A DNA stretch of 36,007 nucleotides from Syntrophomonadaceae bacterium (GCA_012519455.1 JAAYQE010000020.1:1-36007), one strand, 5' to 3'. Positions 9,111-18,384 are shown, numbered from the stretch's first letter. Translations and numbers: made by a program. Notes: a model not told the origin generated them from the sequence alone.

Positions 9111-9430
9111 GTGATGCGGGAGAAGAGTAGGCCAGGATAACCCTTTCAGGGAGAGAACGCCAAAGACTGGGAGCGTTCTTAGGGGGAAATGGTTGAAGTT
9201 CGCTCCCAAACCGTCGGCTGAAACTGCGGTTAGACCCGGAGTAAGTAGGTTAGACCGGAGACTTCCACCGTTAAAAGGAAGCGGGTATCGGATTTAGTCC
9301 CGTACTCAGACGAGCGGCCATGAACGAAAACCGCACTTTAGAGAAGGTGTCGGTTGCGGGAATTGGCAAGCAGGGTGGTACCACGAAAGCAAAGCTTTTC
9401 GTCCCTGAGGGCGAAAAGCTTTTTTTATTG
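9111..9430 (+). promoter_or_regulatory. T-box riboswitch (full leader: Stem I, Stem II, IIA/B pseudoknot, Stem III, antiterminator/terminator)
   Basis: Stem I base GGGAG/CTCCC with AGTA loop-E side and GAA strand; CTTCC-ACCG-TTAAAA-GGAAG-CGGGT pseudoknot pattern (9262-9286); T-box core CAGGGTGGTACCACG (9371-9385). Confidence 0.93.
9391..9427 (+). terminator. T-box terminator 1
   Basis: AAAGCTTTTCG-TCCCTGAGGG-CGAAAAGCTTT followed by a T-run. Confidence 0.9.
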
Positions 9431-9490
9431 GGCGTTTCGCTCCGTGCTACCGGTGTCCTGGGTGGAGGAAGACGGGTCCTGTATCTGAAG

Positions 9491-9570
9491 AAGTTGGGTC
9501 GGCTGAAAAAGGCCAACAAGGGTGGTACCGCGGTGTTAAATCGTCCCTTAACAGGGGCGTTTTTTATTTT
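9491..9570 (+). promoter_or_regulatory. Second T-box antiterminator/terminator module (partial duplication)
   Basis: Stem III-like GTTGG...CCAAC, then AAGGGTGGTACCGCGG (9519-9534), then terminator CGTCCC-TTAACA-GGGGCG + TTTTTT (9542-9566); no second Stem I or specifier loop seen. Confidence 0.85.
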
Positions 9571-9637
9571 TAGTACTAGAAAGGCATTAGTCAAATTAAA
9601 GCCGGTCAGAGAGTATAAATTATTAGGAGGGATTTTT

Positions 9638-10942
9638 ATGTATTGGGAAGAAGCAGTGGAGTGTATGGACCGTAAAGAATTGAAACGGAGGCAGTGGGAA
9701 AAGCTACAAATCAGTTTAGCGCGAGCCTATCAAAAAGTTCCTTTCTATCGACAGCAATTTGAGACACGGGGTCTTAGTCCAGCTGATATACGGGGACTGG
9801 AAGATTTACAACGTCTTCCCTTTACCGAAAAAGGGGTACTACGGGATCATTATCCTTTTGGGATGTTTGCCGTTCCTCAGGAGGAGGTGGTCCGGGTACA
9901 TGCCTCTTCCGGCACAACCGGTAAACCCACGGTGGTAGGGTATACGCGAGGGGATCTGGAGGTTTGGGCGGACTTAATGGCGCGAGCTTTAACGATGGCC
10001 GGAGCTACAACCAGTTCGGTAGTACAGGTAGCCTATGGATATGGGCTTTTTACCGGTGGTTTGGGAGTGCATTATGGAGTAGAGCGATTAGGGGCGATCG
10101 CGGTCCCAGCTTCTGGGGGAAACACACCTCGACAAATCATGTTAATGGAAGACTTTGGCACCAATATTTTGGCCTGTACTCCTTCTTATGCGCTCTATCT
10201 GGCCGAAGTGATTGAGGAAATGGGAATTGAGCGTAGTCGTCTAGCGCTGGAAGCGGGAGTGTTTGGCGCTGAACCCTGGACTAATCAAATGCGTCAGTCT
10301 TTGGAATCTCGGTTACAGATTAAAGCCTTAGATATCTATGGTTTAAGTGAGATTATGGGCCCAGGGGTGGCGATGGAATGCCCCCATCAAACCGGATTGC
10401 ATTTTTTTGAAGATCATTTTTTACCGGAAATTATTGATCCGGATACAGGAGAAACACTTCCCTACGGAGAAAAGGGTGAATTGGTAATCACTACCCTTAC
10501 CAAAGAAGCGTTACCCATGCTTCGTTACCGTACACGCGATATCGCTGTATTACATCCCGAACCCTGTTCCTGCGGCCGTACCCTCGTACGCTTGGAGAAG
10601 ATTTTGGGACGTACCGATGACATGGTAATTATTCGGGGCGTTAATGTATTCCCCTCGCAGGTGGAAACGGTGTTGCTGCGTGCCCAGGAGGTAGCTCCTT
10701 TTTATGAACTGATCATTGATCGCAAAGGTAGCTTGGATATTTTGGAAGTGCGGGTAGAAGTCACGGAGTGTACCTTACAAACGGCGGAAATCAAAGAATT
10801 AGAAAGGATCCGTTCGCGGATAAAGCGTGACTTGGATAGCACACTAGGCATTGCGGTGGAAGTAAGACTAGTTGAACCACGTACGATCGGGCGCACCGAA
10901 GGAAAGGCTAAGCGGGTGATTGATCGTCGCACAGAAAGATAA
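9638..10942 (+). CDS. paaK: Phenylacetate-CoA ligase
   Basis: 434 aa from ATG 9638 (AGGAGG SD); HASSGTTGKPTVVGYT AMP-binding motif, DIYGLSEIMGPGVAMEC, LGRTDDMVIIRGVNVFPSQVE. Confidence 0.93.
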   Translation: MYWEEAVECMDRKELKRRQWEKLQISLARAYQKVPFYRQQFETRGLSPADIRGLEDLQRLPFTEKGVLRDHYPFGMFAVPQEEVVRVHASSGTTGKPTVVGYTRGDLEVWADLMARALTMAGATTSSVVQVAYGYGLFTGGLGVHYGVERLGAIAVPASGGNTPRQIMLMEDFGTNILACTPSYALYLAEVIEEMGIERSRLALEAGVFGAEPWTNQMRQSLESRLQIKALDIYGLSEIMGPGVAMECPHQTGLHFFEDHFLPEIIDPDTGETLPYGEKGELVITTLTKEALPMLRYRTRDIAVLHPEPCSCGRTLVRLEKILGRTDDMVIIRGVNVFPSQVETVLLRAQEVAPFYELIIDRKGSLDILEVRVEVTECTLQTAEIKELERIRSRIKRDLDSTLGIAVEVRLVEPRTIGRTEGKAKRVIDRRTER

Positions 10943-11066
10943 TTAAGTCGTGAAGTAGAAGTAATGGTCAAAAACGATATTTTTTGATAAATTAAAGTCA
11001 AGGCCATACAAAGCCGTAAACGGTTATAATAATGTATCTAGCAAAAAAATTAATGAGGTGAAAGTA

Positions 11067-11324
11067 ATGCCTATGCAACCGGCCTCGATAATTATCTCTA
11101 CCTTGGGCGCCGGCGTGATTGCCTGGGGGATAGGGCGGCTACTAGCGCGTCGTATTCCCCCTTGGCACCGGCGTTCCTGGGGAGTTTTAATTGTTCTGAC
11201 CGTGGTCGTAGCCTTGGTCATAAGCAATAGTCGATATTATTTTTTTTCACGAGAATACCTGCGTCTTTTACTGATGTTTATAGCTGCAGGTTGGATTATC
11301 GGGATCGTTGGTTATCGGGATTAA
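11067..11324 (+). CDS. Small membrane protein of unknown function
   Basis: ~85 aa with three hydrophobic segments; SD GAGGTG before ATG 11067. Confidence 0.6.
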   Translation: MPMQPASIIISTLGAGVIAWGIGRLLARRIPPWHRRSWGVLIVLTVVVALVISNSRYYFFSREYLRLLLMFIAAGWIIGIVGYRD

Positions 11325-11348
11325 TGGCGGAAGGATGTACGAAAGTAA

Positions 11349-12461
11349 GTGAAGCAGTTATGGGCTTACAAGTATTGGGAGGAATTAATTTGGTTTGGGG
11401 CCTTGGTAGTCACAGCTATAATCACTCTTTATTTAATTAATTTTTTAATATGGCTACTGGCCCCTTTTATTTTGGCCTGGTTGTTAAGTTTGGTTTTACG
11501 GCCGGTTATCCGTTTTCTTGATCGGCGTCTTAAATTAGGACGGTCTATTAGCGTGGCCTTAGCCATGTTTCTGGTAGTTGGGTTTGGTTCTATTTTTCTT
11601 TTCTTTCTGGTATCCAGGTTGATTTTTGAGATCAAGCGGCTGGGTCACCTGTTGCCTCTATATTTTGACCAGAGTCGGAACCAGTTTAATGATTTTTTTG
11701 ACCAGTTACGCGAGATTGCCGAAGGTTTTTCCCCAGAATTTTCTCAGGCCGTAGAACGGAGTTTATCCGGGGTAACGACCGGTTTAGAACAGGTAACCGG
11801 TCAGGTCATGCAAATAATTTTCCAGTTTTCTTTTTTTTTGCCAGAACTACTTGTTATCTTAATCATTGCCTTGGTAGCCACTTATTTTTTATGTATTGAA
11901 TATGAAAGGATAAAAAGAGGCTTTCGGCGCTTAATTCCCCAACCTTGGCGGGAATCACTTGGACAAGCTTTGACCGGTGCGGTTCAAGCTTTTAAAGGGC
12001 TCTTACGCGCCCAAGCTATTTTATTTGGAATCACTTTAATCCAGCTACTAATCGGTTTTTGGCTTTTAGGTATAAAAAAGTGGGTTTTATTCGCTTTTCT
12101 AGTTTTTTTGGTGGATCTACTACCAATCGTTGGAACCGGGGTAGTATTGCTTCCCTGGGCGTTGTGGCTATTTATTATTAAGAAGCCTTTATTAGCTATG
12201 GGGATTTTAGTTTTATATGGGATAATTTTAATTACCCGTAATATACTCACCCCCAAACTTTACGCCGAAAGTTTTGGTTTGAATCCATTAGTAACCCTGG
12301 TAGCCATGTATGTTGGTTTAAAATTAGTCGGTTTATGGGGATTAATTTTAGGGCCTCTAGTTTTAATGGTTTTACTTGTTTTTTGGGTGAAAATTCGCCA
12401 GACGCTTAAGCATAATAAAAGGGCAAAAATTGCTCAGGTTGAGCAGGAAATGAAATTGTAA
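11349..12461 (+). CDS. ytvI: AI-2E/YtvI-type sporulation integral membrane protein
   Basis: 370 aa, multi-TM, LLAPFILAWLLSLVLRPVIRFLDRR and VDLLPIVGTGVVLLPWALWLF motifs of the PerM/AI-2E exporter family. Confidence 0.82.
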   Translation: MKQLWAYKYWEELIWFGALVVTAIITLYLINFLIWLLAPFILAWLLSLVLRPVIRFLDRRLKLGRSISVALAMFLVVGFGSIFLFFLVSRLIFEIKRLGHLLPLYFDQSRNQFNDFFDQLREIAEGFSPEFSQAVERSLSGVTTGLEQVTGQVMQIIFQFSFFLPELLVILIIALVATYFLCIEYERIKRGFRRLIPQPWRESLGQALTGAVQAFKGLLRAQAILFGITLIQLLIGFWLLGIKKWVLFAFLVFLVDLLPIVGTGVVLLPWALWLFIIKKPLLAMGILVLYGIILITRNILTPKLYAESFGLNPLVTLVAMYVGLKLVGLWGLILGPLVLMVLLVFWVKIRQTLKHNKRAKIAQVEQEMKL

Positions 12462-12516
12462 TCGGTTTTGATAAAATATATTTGAAAAATTAAAATCGAA
12501 AGGATAGGGATGCTTT

Positions 12517-13005
12517 GTGTTGGAAGAAGTTAAAAACCCTCACGCTCAGCATATCGTTGGGGTGGGAGGGATTGTAATCCGTAATCATCGCGTATTAATG
12601 GTTAAACATAACTATGGAGTACATAAAGGCTGCTGGGTATTACCGGGCGGCCATGTTAATTATGCAGAGAATTTAGATGTTGCGGTGGAACGGGAAGTGC
12701 TGGAGGAAACTGGCATTACTGCCGTAGCACGGGGAGTAGTCGCGGTACGGAGTCAAATTCTACCGGATTTTGGGTTGGAAGTGTATATCGTATTTTTAAT
12801 GGACTATGTTTCCGGAGTAGAAACGGTTTATCCACGGGAAAATGATGCCGTAGCCTACTTTACCCGAGAAGAAGTAGTTAACGAAATCCAGGCTACGCCC
12901 TTATCACGAGCGATACTGGACCGGGTGATGTCGTTACAATTTTCTTTTTTTTCTTTACAAAGTGATTATAAGCAAAATGGACCAGATTATCGGTTTTATC
13001 TTTAA
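12517..13005 (+). CDS. NUDIX hydrolase
   Basis: 162 aa; Nudix box GGHVNYAENLDVAVEREVLEETGI. Confidence 0.92.
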   Translation: MLEEVKNPHAQHIVGVGGIVIRNHRVLMVKHNYGVHKGCWVLPGGHVNYAENLDVAVEREVLEETGITAVARGVVAVRSQILPDFGLEVYIVFLMDYVSGVETVYPRENDAVAYFTREEVVNEIQATPLSRAILDRVMSLQFSFFSLQSDYKQNGPDYRFYL

Positions 13006-13136
13006 AATAAAGGCGAAATATTTGTTTTATACGTTTATTTAGGAGGATTTTATTATTTTTTGTCCAAATGTACTATATTTGATGGTTTAGAAGCCATTAT
13101 TATTTCGCTACTAAAAAAGAGTTGAGGTGGACACTT

Positions 13137-14009
13137 TTGAGAAATGAGATGAAGGGGTCAGAGGTAAAGCGTGTAGCCCTGGTAACCGATAGTTCTTGCG
13201 ATCTTCCGGATGAGATTATTAAGGCGCATGGAATAACGATTTTGCCCTTAAAAATTGTTTACCCCGACCGGGAATATCAAGATCGTTTTGATATTATGCC
13301 GGATGAAGTTTATGCCCGGATGCCAGAAGAGGTGCCGCGTACTTCCATGCCTTCTGCCGGTGAGGTCGTACAACTTTTAGAAAGATTAAAATCAGAAGGT
13401 TTTCGCGAGGTTTTGGCGGTGCTGATTTCTAGTGGTTTAAGTGGGACCCACGATATGTTCAAAATGATCGGGCAACAGATGGAAAATCTTTACGTGGAAG
13501 CCCTTGATTCTCTTAACTTATCTATGGGGTTAGGGTTTCAGGTCTGTGAGGCGGCGGAACAGTTAAAGAGAAACTTGAAACTAGAGGAAATTGTGGCCAA
13601 TTTACGCTTTATCCGGCAGAGAGTAAGGGTATTTTATGTCATTCCTTCTTTACAATACTTGCGAAAAGGCGGACGAATAGGGTTGGTAGAGGGTACCATT
13701 GGTGAATTATTAAATATCAAGCCTATCATATCGGTCAATTCTGAGGGCAAGTATTTTACTTTCACTAAAGTCCGGGGGCGTAAAGCATCTTTACAAAAAT
13801 TAGCTGAGATAGCCCGGGAATCAATCGGCGAAAAGCGGGTGGACCTAGCGGTTATGCATGGGGGAGCTTATCAAGAGGCGGAACAATTACTAGAAAAATT
13901 AAGAAAAGCTTTACCTAATATTAGAAAATCGTCGCTAGGGCAGATTAGCCCTGCTTTAGGGGTACATACCGGACCAGGTCTGGTCGGTGTAGCCTTTTAC
14001 GAGGTTTAG
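13137..14009 (+). CDS. DegV family protein (second paralog)
   Basis: VALVTDSSCDLPDEI, TSMPSAGEVVQLLE, YVIPSLQYLRKGGRIGLVEGTIGELLNIKPI; TTG at 13137 after GAGGTGG preferred. Confidence 0.92.
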   Translation: MRNEMKGSEVKRVALVTDSSCDLPDEIIKAHGITILPLKIVYPDREYQDRFDIMPDEVYARMPEEVPRTSMPSAGEVVQLLERLKSEGFREVLAVLISSGLSGTHDMFKMIGQQMENLYVEALDSLNLSMGLGFQVCEAAEQLKRNLKLEEIVANLRFIRQRVRVFYVIPSLQYLRKGGRIGLVEGTIGELLNIKPIISVNSEGKYFTFTKVRGRKASLQKLAEIARESIGEKRVDLAVMHGGAYQEAEQLLEKLRKALPNIRKSSLGQISPALGVHTGPGLVGVAFYEV

Positions 14010-14096
14010 TTTGGAGGAGAAACGGGAAAAATACGATCAACAAAAAAAGCACTTTTTTTTCGCATCGTATTATAGGTAGATTGGAGAGAAGACTGG

Positions 14097-14861
14097 GTGA
14101 AGTTGTTTAACCGGATAGTCGCTTGCCTTATATTGTTATTAGGCATAACCGTAATAGGAAGCGGACCGATAACCAGCACTGCAGTAGCCCTAGATGAACC
14201 ATGTGTTTCTCCCGCTTCTACTTTAGTTCAGACCACCGGTTCTTTATCTGAACCTCCACCTTCCGGTACGGTTGTTCTGCGGATAGACGTATCGGCCCGT
14301 AAATTAACGATCTTTTCAGATGGAACTCCCTTTCGTACTTTTTCAGTAGCGGTAGGGAAAAAAGCTACTTCCAGTCCCGTTGGAGAATGGAAAATCATTA
14401 ATAAGGCGGTAAACTGGGGGGATGGTTTTGGTACGCGTTGGATGGGCTTGAATGTTCCCTGGGGAATATACGGTATCCATGGTACCAATAAACCCTGGTC
14501 TATCGGTACTCCGGCATCTCATGGCTGCATCCGGATGCATAATAAGGATGTGGAGTTACTTTATAAGTGGGTCGAATTGGGTACTGAAGTCCAGATTATG
14601 GGCCCCTTGCCCCGCAAAAAGAATCCGCCGGAATTAAAAAAAGGGGCAGCTAATCAAGATGTAGTTCAGCTGCAGTTTTTACTTCGAGAGGCGGGAGTTT
14701 TTTCCGGGTATGCGGATGGACGTTTCGGAGAAATAACTGAACAAGCGGTAAAAACTTTTCAGCTGATCCAAGAAATGCCGGATAATGGTCTGGTAGACCG
14801 TGTACTATGGTCTAAGCTTTGGGATTATACTGAGCAGCAAAAACAAGCCGTAAACAGTTAG
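14097..14861 (+). CDS. L,D-transpeptidase (YkuD) with C-terminal peptidoglycan-binding domain
   Basis: 254 aa; signal peptide, IHGTNKPWSIGTPASHGCIRM catalytic motif, PG_binding_1-like C-terminus. Confidence 0.92.
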   Translation: MKLFNRIVACLILLLGITVIGSGPITSTAVALDEPCVSPASTLVQTTGSLSEPPPSGTVVLRIDVSARKLTIFSDGTPFRTFSVAVGKKATSSPVGEWKIINKAVNWGDGFGTRWMGLNVPWGIYGIHGTNKPWSIGTPASHGCIRMHNKDVELLYKWVELGTEVQIMGPLPRKKNPPELKKGAANQDVVQLQFLLREAGVFSGYADGRFGEITEQAVKTFQLIQEMPDNGLVDRVLWSKLWDYTEQQKQAVNS

Positions 14862-15139
14862 AGGATTTCAACTGAAAGTCGGTAGACTTCCGCTTCAACG
14901 TATTGATCAAATATTTTAGCGGCCGCTCTTAGTACTTGTTGGGCGTAAGTAGAATCAGTGGTAATTATCGCCATACCGAGGGTGGCCTGCCCCCAGACAT
15001 CTTGATTTTCTAATTCAGAAATCGAGACATTAAATTTAGAACGAATCCGATCAATCATACTTTTTACAATCCTCCGTTTATCTTTCAGAGAACGGGTTGT
15101 CGGTAGGTAGATATCTAACGTACATACCCCAATCACCAT
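14858..15139 (-). CDS. DUF503 (YlxP-like) protein
   Basis: 93 aa; MVIGVCTLDIYLPTTRSLKDKRRIVKSMIDRIRSKFNVSISELENQDVWGQATLGMAIIT. Confidence 0.92.
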   Translation of the reverse strand: MVIGVCTLDIYLPTTRSLKDKRRIVKSMIDRIRSKFNVSISELENQDVWGQATLGMAIITTDSTYAQQVLRAAAKIFDQYVEAEVYRLSVEIL

Positions 15140-15316
15140 TTTTTTCCTCCTTAATTTTAAGACTTTTATAGAATACTAACACATATTAAAACCTGGGAAA
15201 AGCAATTTGCCGAATTAACCTATAATGTGGTTAAATATTGGACTTAATGGCAGGAATTCACTACTATATGTCGAAATATTTAGTCCGGAGGGTCTACGGG
15301 TTTAAATACTCGGAGG

Positions 15317-16276
15317 TTGTCAATGATTTTAAGATATTTTTTTTGGGCACTAGTTACGAATATCAGTCTTGTATTAATTCTTTTTAGTTTCAGAAAAAAG
15401 ATTGGGCTCTCCCATAAAGGACTTCAGTTTTGGGTAGGTTTAACCTTTATACTTACCCTTCTGTTTCCGGTGGGTTTGTCTTTTTTAGATTTTGGTTGGG
15501 TATTAGTATTACTAATTATTTTAGGTGGGGTAGGGTTTACTTGGTTAATTTTTAAAGATCAGCCGCGTCTGGAATCGGAGTCATTATCCGCAGAACAAAT
15601 CGAATTAGTTACCGGGTCGGCGGTGAATTTAAATGATCGGATCTATCGATCCCTAGCTGAATATGAAATAGCCGAATCAGAAGTACTAACTTTAGATCAA
15701 GAGCCAAAAGTAGAAGAACCCATTGAGCAATTCATAAGAGAAGAACCAATAGAAGAAGTTATTGAAGCAGAACTACACGATGAAGATACAGAACTAATCG
15801 ATGAAGAAGATGAGGCAGAAACCGAAGCAATAATTAAGGAACCTACAGAAGAGGAAATAAATCCTGAGGAAGAAATAGAAATGGCCATTCGCTCGCAGTG
15901 GCTCGAGAACTTTATTGGGCATGGGTTTAAGGCAAAAATGCAAGGAAAATTCGAGGAAGCAATTCTCTTTTTCTCTAAAGCGCGCACGCTTTGTACAGAG
16001 CCCAAACTGGACATGCTGCTTACGCTAGAACTCAGTATTGCTTATCGAGAACAAGGACGCTATTTTGAAGCCATAGAGGTCCTACGCCATTATATAGCCA
16101 ACCAGGTAAAAGGAATAAGCGAAACTTTTTATAAAGAAGTGAGAAACCAAATTATTTACCTGGAAATTATTCAATATGAGCTTAACACGCTAGGTATGCC
16201 GAATCTTCCTTATAATGAAATACCTCGTTTAAATAAAGTTAAGATTGAGGAGATTTTTATATCACTAAAATTATAG
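15317..16276 (+). CDS. Membrane protein with acidic linker and TPR-like C-terminus
   Basis: 319 aa; two N-terminal TMs, Glu/Asp-rich stretch, AKMQGKFEEAILFFSKARTL TPR-like repeats. Confidence 0.6.
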   Translation: MSMILRYFFWALVTNISLVLILFSFRKKIGLSHKGLQFWVGLTFILTLLFPVGLSFLDFGWVLVLLIILGGVGFTWLIFKDQPRLESESLSAEQIELVTGSAVNLNDRIYRSLAEYEIAESEVLTLDQEPKVEEPIEQFIREEPIEEVIEAELHDEDTELIDEEDEAETEAIIKEPTEEEINPEEEIEMAIRSQWLENFIGHGFKAKMQGKFEEAILFFSKARTLCTEPKLDMLLTLELSIAYREQGRYFEAIEVLRHYIANQVKGISETFYKEVRNQIIYLEIIQYELNTLGMPNLPYNEIPRLNKVKIEEIFISLKL

Positions 16277-16302
16277 ATAGAGTTAAAGGGAGGAAAAAAT
16301 AC

Positions 16303-16620
16303 ATGTTGAAGAGGACGGAACAAATTCTAGGGTTGCCCTTGATTACAATTTCAGATGGTAAGGAGATGGGGGTTATTCGCCAGTTGGTGATAAACCCGGA
16401 AATGGGTCGTATTGAATTTTTGCTGTTAAACGATGGTCCATGGTATACTGAACCCAAGGTATTGCCTTACGAATTAGTTTTGGGGATAGGACATGATGCG
16501 GTTACGACGGAAAGCGCCACCGCGCTTGACGCTCTACCTGAGACCGCTGAGGTCGTTCAGTTTTTAGAACGGAAGGTTGAAGTTATTGGTACGCGGGTAA
16601 TAACCCGAAGACGCGGGTAA
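16303..16620 (+). pseudogene. PRC-barrel protein, N-terminal part (frame disrupted by a 20-bp tandem duplication)
   Basis: LPLITISDGKEMGVIRQLVINPEMGRIEFLLLND PRC-barrel; reading frame ends in the second repeat copy. Confidence 0.75.
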
Positions 16621-16630
16621 TAACCCGAAG
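16591..16630 (+). repeat. Perfect 20-bp tandem duplication inside the PRC-barrel coding region
   Basis: ACGCGGGTAATAACCCGAAG at 16591-16610 and again at 16611-16630; each unit contains the inverted repeat CGGGT-AATA-ACCCG. Confidence 0.97.
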
Positions 16631-16637
16631 GGGAAGA

Positions 16638-17123
16638 ATGATCGGTTTGGTTGCTGAAATGGTCATTGAAATTGAATCCGGCCGGGTGGTAGCCTGTGAG
16701 ATCGTTAATACAGAAAAACAGTTTCTCGGTTTTGTCCCCAGCGAAGGCATCCTTACTTTTGGTCGGGATGTGCTGGTAGTTGATGAAAAGATTGATGATT
16801 TACTCATAGAAAGTCTGGACCAACTAAGTGAGGATAAACTAAGTGAGGGAACCCAAGAAGAAGAAGAGGAACAATCCGAAATTGAGGTAGAAGCAGTTCA
16901 GGTCCCTAGTGAGGAAAGTTCATCTTTACCCCAAGGTGATGGCGCAAGCCTATTTGAAGAACGGCAGAAACAATTTCTTATTGGTAAGAAAGTAACCCGC
17001 ACTGTTTTTTCGGATGCCGGTGAAATGTTAGCCCAGGAAGGAGATATCGTTAATTTAGAGCTGCTAGAAAAAGCCCGAGTAGCTGGAAAATTCATTGAAC
17101 TTACCGCCAGTGTAGACGTCTAG
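16638..17123 (+). pseudogene. PRC-barrel protein, C-terminal part (same gene, displaced frame)
   Basis: MIGLVAEMVIEIESGRVVACEIVNTEKQFLGFVPSEGI; with one repeat copy it reads on as VIGTRVITRRGRMIGLVAEMVIE. Confidence 0.75.
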
Positions 17124-17138
17124 TTTTGGAGGTATCTA

Positions 17139-18353
17139 ATGCCGAATAGAACGAGACGCTGGCTCCCTTTGATGGGGATTCTCCTCCTGCTTCAGATGGT
17201 TTTTTCTCTAGGGATCAGTAATATTTTAACGACGCGGCCTTGGAAAGCAACGTTACCTGAGGGAATTACAATTGCCGGGGTTACTGTAGCCGGGTTAACC
17301 GAAGAGCAAGCTATAGCTGCCTTACGTCAGGCAGAAGGCCTTAGCTTATCTCCTCGTACGTTATTACTGGGCGATGGCGTAAATGTTTGGTCAGTTGATT
17401 GGGCGATAATTAACGGTGGACCTGATTACGCAGCGGCAGTTGAGCAGGCTTTTCAGCGAAGCCGAGGCAATGGATGGGGGCAGCAAGTAGTACGGGGTTG
17501 GGATCTTTATTGGAAACCACTCGATCTGAAAATACCGGTTTATTTTTCCTCGGAACTACTCCAGCCGGAATTAGAGCGAATCGCCGGGGAATATTTTCGG
17601 GAGCAAAAGGATGCCCGGTTGGTTTGGAAGGAAGAGCAGGTACTACTGGAGCCAGAAATAATCGGACGGGAACTAGATCAAGAAGAAACGATTAAGCGGA
17701 TAATGCAGGAGTGGCACTGGGAACGGACCGACCCTATCCTCTTAGCCGAGCGGATTATCCAACCGGAGATAATCTCTAAGGATTTAGCGGGGATAAATAG
17801 TTTGTTGGGATCCTTTTCTACCCGGTTCAATCCTTCAGATATAGCCCGCACCAATAACCTCAAACTGGCGGTAAATAGCCTTAATAATACTTTGCTTCTT
17901 CCGGGGGCGGAGTTTTCCTTTTATGACCGGGTCGGGCCGCGTACCGCCGAGCGAGGATATCAGAAATCTAAAATTATTGTTAACGGTAAAGCCGGGATAG
18001 GGGTTGGCGGGGGTGTCTGCCAGGTAACTTCTACTTTGTATAATGTGGTCTTGCAGGCCGGTTTAGGGGTTACTGAGCGGTTTCCTCATTCCCGACCGGT
18101 TGGCTATGTTCCGGTAGGGCAAGATGCAGCGGTTATGGGGAAAGAGGCGGATTTTAAATTTAAGAATACTTCTCCCCATCCGGTCTATATACTATCGGAA
18201 ATAGAGAAAAATCAGATTATAATAAGTTTACTTGGAATATCGGACCGTATATCGGTGGTGTCAGATGAGGACAGCGAGGCTCTAGATGAGTCTGTAGAAA
18301 TCACATTCAACGAAACGGAAAACTATAAAACTGAGGAAATTATTGAGAAATAA
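17139..18353 (+). CDS. VanW family protein
   Basis: 404 aa; FSTRFNPSDIARTNNLKLAVNSLNNTLLLPGAEFSFYDRVGPRTAERGY...GGGVCQVTSTLYNVVLQAGLGVTERFPHSRPVGYVP. Confidence 0.93.
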   Translation: MPNRTRRWLPLMGILLLLQMVFSLGISNILTTRPWKATLPEGITIAGVTVAGLTEEQAIAALRQAEGLSLSPRTLLLGDGVNVWSVDWAIINGGPDYAAAVEQAFQRSRGNGWGQQVVRGWDLYWKPLDLKIPVYFSSELLQPELERIAGEYFREQKDARLVWKEEQVLLEPEIIGRELDQEETIKRIMQEWHWERTDPILLAERIIQPEIISKDLAGINSLLGSFSTRFNPSDIARTNNLKLAVNSLNNTLLLPGAEFSFYDRVGPRTAERGYQKSKIIVNGKAGIGVGGGVCQVTSTLYNVVLQAGLGVTERFPHSRPVGYVPVGQDAAVMGKEADFKFKNTSPHPVYILSEIEKNQIIISLLGISDRISVVSDEDSEALDESVEITFNETENYKTEEIIEK

Positions 18354-18384
18354 CCAGAAAGCATATACGGGGAGGTTGGTAGCA

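Noticed and set aside
15697-16014. Minus-strand ORF of 105 aa, Ser-rich
   Set aside because: Antisense shadow of the Glu/Asp-rich linker of the 15317-16276 CDS; low-complexity composition
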